Assembly: GCA_029204225.1 (NCBI GenBank)
Contig: CM055092.1
Location: 24,811,207-24,875,206, forward strand
DNA: 64,000 bases
From: Diphasiastrum complanatum
Lineage: Eukaryota; Streptophyta; Lycopodiopsida; Lycopodiales; Lycopodiaceae
Direction of reading: 5' to 3'
The notes beneath the pieces are model-generated. The model ran no database searches and was not told the DNA's origin. It worked only from the letters and a program-made list of their open reading frames with translations. The translations under genes and the position numbers were made by a program. This document shows, piece after piece, positions 59,321 to 64,000 of the stretch (position 1 is the stretch's first letter; every line of letters begins with the position of its first letter).

Positions 59321-60722
59321 CATCAATACTTTTAGGCTAGAAGGGATTTTTAAAATTCTCACCATCTCCAGCTCCTCCAAGGGAATATTTGCAAGCTCAT
59401 GTAGAAAGGTGAACTTGATTTTTTTGGTCGTTGGAACATCTTTCTCAACATCATCTACTGGTCCAAATAGGTCCCTTTAAGCGAGTTTCCATTCTTCTTG
59501 TGCTAATGCTGCTTTGTTGGGCGTTGGCAAAAGAACATATGAGTTTTCAGTACATTGTTAAGCAGATGGAAACAATTTGCTCTTATTGGAAACAAACAAC
59601 TAGAAATTTAGCTCAAATAAACACACATGATTAGATTTGAGCAACTATTAATGACATCTTGCTTTCTATAAATCTTGAGATAAGATCCACAACACTGCAT
59701 GTATCAACACTACCTTTAGTAAACACGATTCGCTTCGCATGACCTGAAGATTTACTCTGATTGGATCTCGGAAGCAAAAGCTGTCTGCAGCAAATGAGAA
59801 TTAAGAACATTTTTAGAAGCCACTGAACCATTGCAAATTATCATTTTTACCCGAAACAAGGCAGATGGAAATTTTGATTATTTGTCACCACTGCATAATA
59901 ACATATATGTGCCTTCAAATTTCCAACCTTTTTCTACCATGACCACTAGTCTTCTTTTCAGGTTAATGTTCATGTGGAATTGCAACTTCTACAAAACTCA
60001 AAGAAGAGTTTTTCCGACTCATGTACCGAACTATATAAAAAAAGTCGTCTTCATCGTGTTTCTCCCACTGCAGTCACCAATGTACACCAGGGAACTATAA
60101 ATTATCAATTTTTATTTCTCACATATGGGAGATTAAACACGCGTTAAAATCAAAAGACCCTTCTTCAAACATTTGGAGAGCAATGCGCTTTATACTGTGA
60201 CCTAGCTGTATAACCCGCTATATATAATAAAGTTGACTTTAAATGCAGACGACAGAGAGTGATATTACTACCAACAAGAACAAAAGCTTTGTACTCTAAC
60301 CATACCAGTGGCATTTCAGACTCATAGTCTTCTAATGGGAAGTTAAGTTTCTCGGTGTGACCAAGTTTAATTGCTGCCCTATCATAATTCCTGAACCACA
60401 AAATAATTCTAAGACATTGGCAGACCAACGGAGTTATGAACGATATTTAGGATGGTAATTTCATAAACCAGAAAGTCATTGAGAATCAGTTGACTGCCAC
60501 CAGCTCACACAAACCTGGCTGCTGCTATCTCATTATGATTGGCACCTGCAAAGCAAAGTGGCGCTCATGAGCGTCAAGAATAAGTCATTTCTGAGCATCC
60601 TCAAGGTCTTGTTTTTTAATGAGGTTGTATCAATCCATAAATTCATTGTCACGAAAATCATACCAATGGAGAGCTGTCTGGATTAGCCATTCTTCCAAAT
60701 CGTTTGTCGCCTTTTGTTCTCC
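59321..60722 (-). pseudogene. AP2-X1 unit, copy 7: AP2 exons B-E and X1
   Basis: Minus strand, belonging with exon A at 60,971-61,041. Exon B 60,721-60,664 (58 nt here, 59 elsewhere: a one-base deletion breaks the frame). Exon C 60,545-60,515 (31 nt, ...HNEIAAAR). Exon D 60,390-60,306 (85 nt; NYDRAAIKLG, NFPLEDYESEMPL). Linker exon E 60,067 to about 59,889, with a stop near 59,967. X1 exons follow to about 59,325. Every AP2 exon border is AG/GT. YDRAAIK is the hallmark end of APETALA2-class R1 domains; linker similarity (FHIVRYMSRKSSS) supports the AP2/ANT group. Confidence 0.75.
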
Positions 60723-60970
60723 TGTTATTGGAAAATGAAAAACCATATAAACTGGTTGCATTTCAAACATATGTAAGTAGCTTTGTAAAGAAAATATAAA
60801 ACGCTAGATCTTACGAAAAACAAATCAAATTTTCTCAGGCCATAGCTACAGATCACTTCCGTTCTAAGAGACTTTACATGTAAATAGCTTTACAAATATC
60901 ATCGATTTTTCACAATAATTATTTTTCAAAGAATTCATGTAATCCGGCGGAACATATTTTCTTTCCATAC

Positions 60971-61041
60971 CAGATATTTGCTTCCCATCTTCCCGTTCGT
61001 TTTCTGTGATAAACACCTTTATACTTACTCCTCCCTGCCAT
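60971..61041 (-). pseudogene. AP2 domain exon A (only surviving copy)
   Basis: Minus strand from an ATG at 61,041-61,039: MAGRS then KYKGVYHRKRTGRWEANI and the first two bases of a Trp codon, ending at a GTATGG donor. This is the classic start of an AP2 DNA-binding domain (YRGV, GRWEA-IW). Exon A ends in phase 2, and exon B supplies one base to complete Trp. Assembled over exons A-D, the domain has the usual AP2 layout with a 10-residue-class insertion between IW and LG/IG. A TGA lies in frame just upstream of the ATG, so this may be a start codon or the ATG may be incidental after an AG acceptor. Confidence 0.82.
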
Positions 61042-61049
61042 AGCTGCCC

Positions 61050-61543
61050 GTGAATTTCACTCTCACGTAGAGTTAACCGGCAATATCGACGTAGAGGATT
61101 GCGATTGCCTGAGAAAAAATTATTTGTAGTTGAAACTTACAATGAAGGAGCACGATAGCTAACTGTGATATGAAGTATGAAAAATCGGAGCTAGCGTGGA
61201 AGCAAACATATGAGATACAATGTCACCCGAGTTAGACAAAATGGGTTTTCTAAAATTTTATTGGTCCACGTATTTGGTGGGCAGTTGAAAGGCAGTTCAA
61301 GTGAGGATGAAGGGGAAACACGTGCATTTTAGAGAGACTGAACACGAGCTTTCAGAAACTTAGATGCGAGTTTGAGAGAGGGAGTTGAGAGATGGAGAGA
61401 GGAGAATGTGTCTTCTTGTGGATTGGGAAAGCTTGCTATGATGAGATAGGAGGAAATTAAACACACCCTCTAATTCATTTTAATGTATCTTGTTTGCAGA
61501 TAAGCGTATGATTTATTCTGATTCATATTTGCTTTCCCGGCTC

Positions 61544-61605
<62 letters not shown>

Positions 61606-61960
61606 AATGCACCAAAGATGTCTTTGATGCTTACAATTCAAATTCTGGGGAGCGGCTGTTACACTCCTTGCAAATGGCTAAATAATTTTCTCTTTACTCT
61701 GGAGCTGGATTGAACGATCATCAAGAACATATGCTGCCACGCTATTGATTGATCAGGGTTTTAGAGGCGGGAGGTGGCAGTAGTAATCTGAAGCAATAAC
61801 CCAGTTACAAACACGATGAGAGAGAGAGAGAGGTTAATGCGATTGAGAGACTAAGAGGACGAGAGAGAGAGAGAGAGAGAGAGAGAGGCAGGTTGTAGAA
61901 CGTGAGAGGAGAGAAGATTTGAAAGCGCGGGGAGATATTGAAGATTTAGGGTCTTTAAGG
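61050..61960 (-). promoter_or_regulatory. Module P of AP2 copy 7
   Basis: Upstream region with a CACGTG G-box at 61,319-61,324, CT-rich stretches on the sense strand, and GA tracts at 61,548-61,605 (interrupted) and about 61,862-61,887. The heat-shock-like cluster is mostly deleted near 61,355. Promoter role inferred. Confidence 0.45.
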
Positions 61961-63092
61961 TTAGGGTTTTTTTTTAGGCCAGGTATCTAAAATGTGAATT
62001 AATAGAATTGACTTCAATCACTATGTAGTCTCTCTCTCTCTCTCTCTCATTCAAATAATTGGGGATTTCTTAAACTAATTATCACTTAGCTTACATACAC
62101 AATAGGAGTCATATACTCCTTAAACCTAATGGAATCACCATGCTCAATAATTCTCACCATTTCTCACAATTACCTAGAATCGAAGCAAAGAAAGACAAAC
62201 ATAACTATTTGAAGAGCATTTGATAACAAGGTATGATTCAGACCCTATTGATGTTGAGAGCTAACATAAAGTACGGCTTGCTTTTCCTGCAACATTTTCA
62301 TATGAAATCAATCTTCTTGGGTCCTTCTTGGATAATAAGAAAGCAAGTTGACTAGTCATATATGTCCTAGAAATATGATTACAGTTTAAAGAGGATGGAT
62401 TGAAGTGGCTAATATCTTACAAATCAACACTTTTAGGCTAGAAGGGATTTTCAAAATCCTCACCATCTCCAGCTCTTCCAAGAGAATATTTACACGTGCA
62501 AGTAGAAAGGGAAACTTGATTTTTCTAGTGGTTGGAATAACATTCTCAACATCTTCTACTGATCCAAATAGGTCCCTATAAGCATTTTTGCGTTATTCTT
62601 GTACTACTACTGCTTTGTTGGATGTAGCTAAAAAAACATATGAATTTTCAGCACATTGTTAAGGATATGGAAAACATTTGGTCATATTGGAAACAAACAG
62701 CGATTGGATTTTAGCAACTATTAATGACATCTTGCTTTCTATAAATCTTGAGATAAAAAGCATAGTGTTGTACATATCATCACTACCTTTAGTGATAACT
62801 ATTTGCTTCACATCACCTGAAGATTCGCTCTGATTGGAGCTCGTAAGCAAAAGCTGCCTACAGAAAATGAGAATCAAAAACATTTTTAGTACCCACAGAA
62901 CCATGGAAATTATCTATTCATAACAAGGCCAAAGGAAATTTTGAATATTTATCACCACTGCATAATAACATATACAAACCACCAGGTTTGACTCACAAAG
63001 TATCATGCAACCACAATGCTCATACAGAGAGTCTACCACCATATTCCTGACCAACTGGCTTGTCCCCAATCCAACTTGACCACAAGTGGACC
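61961..63092 (-). pseudogene. X2 unit copy with start of module A
   Basis: X2 at about 62,030-62,935 (open frame 62,904-62,659, NQSESSGDVKQIVITKGSDD), then about 160 bp of module A, interrupted at 63,092. The X2-specific TAA is present. Confidence 0.6.
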
Positions 63093-64000
63093 TGTTGTAA
63101 AGTTGACTCAGGTGCACCCAACGTGCCCTGTAAGACTCTAAGGGGTGACACTCCCTAAAGTCCCAGAGCAAGTTAGAACGTCAAGGACTGAGCCTCCGAC
63201 CTGTGGTGAGCCAGTCAAGTAGTCACAAGTCATGAGCTAGCTCTGGAGCTCGAGTCATGGCCTAGTCAGGAAGCAAGTTGATTCTGCCACCGGAACGGCT
63301 CCCGGGACCCATGTCCGGGAGCCAGACTGATTCTGCCAGGCTTGCCAGGCTTAATCAGCAAAATAAAAACTAAGTCCCAAAAAGCGTGCTTTACCAGAAA
63401 GCACTATGTTTCAGAACAGAGGGGGTGCGCCGAATCACAGCAGAACTATAGGGGGAGTCCGGCAGACAGAAACTTGGGCAGCTCAACCAGTGCCAGGAAT
63501 CCAGTCGCCAGGTCTCAGCTCCCTCTACCAGCACGAGCCAGGCACAATGCCCAGCACGTGTTGGTGGCCCCGAGACCGGTCAGTCTATGTATGAATGTAA
63601 CCTCTTCCAAATCTAATAAAGTTGATCCTTGGGGATGATTACCATTTCGGTTTCGCCTCCGGGACTGGTCCAAGTGGAAGGACCCTTACTACAACCTTTT
63701 TGCGTCGCTGGCGCCTAAGGGTCCCTGTCACCGACATGGGGCTTGCCGCTATGCCAATTGGTCAGTTTGGCGACCACTATGCCTTGGGTTTCATGTGTGG
63801 CTTGTCTTTGCCTTTGGTTACCTTTTGGGGACGGATTCTGAGTTGGCTTTCGGGTTGGTTGGGATTCCAGTTTTCTTAAGTCTGAATGGTTAAGCTTGTT
63901 ACGATTCTGAGTTGGCTTTTACGTAAGTGCATGATGGATGAATGTTAGACTTAAGCGCGTGTTGGGGAAACCGCTCAAGTCCCAGCGCCCTTTGAGGCGC
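63093..64000 (+). mobile_element. Probable start of an LTR element, G+C-rich, truncated by window end
   Basis: Module A is broken exactly after 'caagtggacc', and new sequence starts with TGTTGTAAAG. Composition changes from A+T-rich to clearly G+C-richer. There is an AATAAA signal near 63,616 and a short internal repeat ('gattctgagttggctttc'/'gattctgagttggctttt') at about 63,835 and 63,904. No coding domain seen; the open frames here are short and unrecognisable. The far end, second LTR and target-site duplication lie outside the window. Confidence 0.5.

Noticed and set aside
63093-64000. Organellar insertion as the cause of the G+C-rich end
   Set aside because: No plastid or mitochondrial gene, rRNA or tRNA recognised; the TG start and sharp junction fit an LTR better.

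Overview
This window is nuclear DNA of a land plant. The basis is Ty1/copia and Ty3/gypsy retrotransposon fragments, very long (GA)n/(CT)n and (CA)n microsatellites, spliceosomal exon-intron structure, and a plant-type AP2 DNA-binding domain. No intact single-copy host gene is visible. Almost all of it is a mosaic of broken, inverted and nested repeats, as expected in a large repeat-rich plant genome. The lineage cannot be fixed from this window.

One composite repeat accounts for most of the sequence. Its modules recur in a fixed order: A (unknown, ~1.1-1.5 kb) - X2 (gene-like, no AP2) - P (pyrimidine-rich upstream region with long GA/CT tracts) - AP2 exons - X1 exons - (GA)n - (CA)n - G (remnant resembling the end of a gypsy integrase) - H (leader-like, with a recurrent 85-codon frame) - palindrome cluster (GTGGATAATCCAC-like sites) - copia gag/protease. 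Plus-strand copies: 2.8-7.7 kb, 36.6-41.7 kb, 50.8-57.0 kb. Minus-strand copies: 15.4-8.0 kb, 27.5-18.4 kb (shuffled), 47.4-42.0 kb, 63.1-57.2 kb. All are differently truncated. The copy near 58-61 kb holds the most complete AP2 domain, split over four exons with compatible phases and GT/AG borders.

Three other transposon families are interleaved. Copia-C (1.6-2.8, 16.7-18.4, 27.6-29.1 and 29.5-32.2 kb) has integrase, the start of RT and the end of RNase H, but the RT core is replaced by an unrecognised segment that keeps open frames. Its LTR is about 560 bp. Copia-beta (47.4-50.7 kb, minus) has a complete 660-bp 5' LTR and primer-binding site but has lost gag N-terminus, integrase core and RT core. 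A gypsy fragment (34.0-36.6 kb) lies in a large inverted repeat. Part of the copia-beta LTR and 2.9 kb of flank are duplicated in tandem as a 3.4-kb unit (50,245-57,030).

From 63,093 to the end the composition changes abruptly to G+C-rich sequence starting with TG. This is probably the LTR of yet another element that interrupts module A. Nothing here looks like a functioning gene set. The interest lies in an AP2-domain gene with its introns being carried and multiplied in a chimeric repeat, and in a copia element with a replaced RT core.
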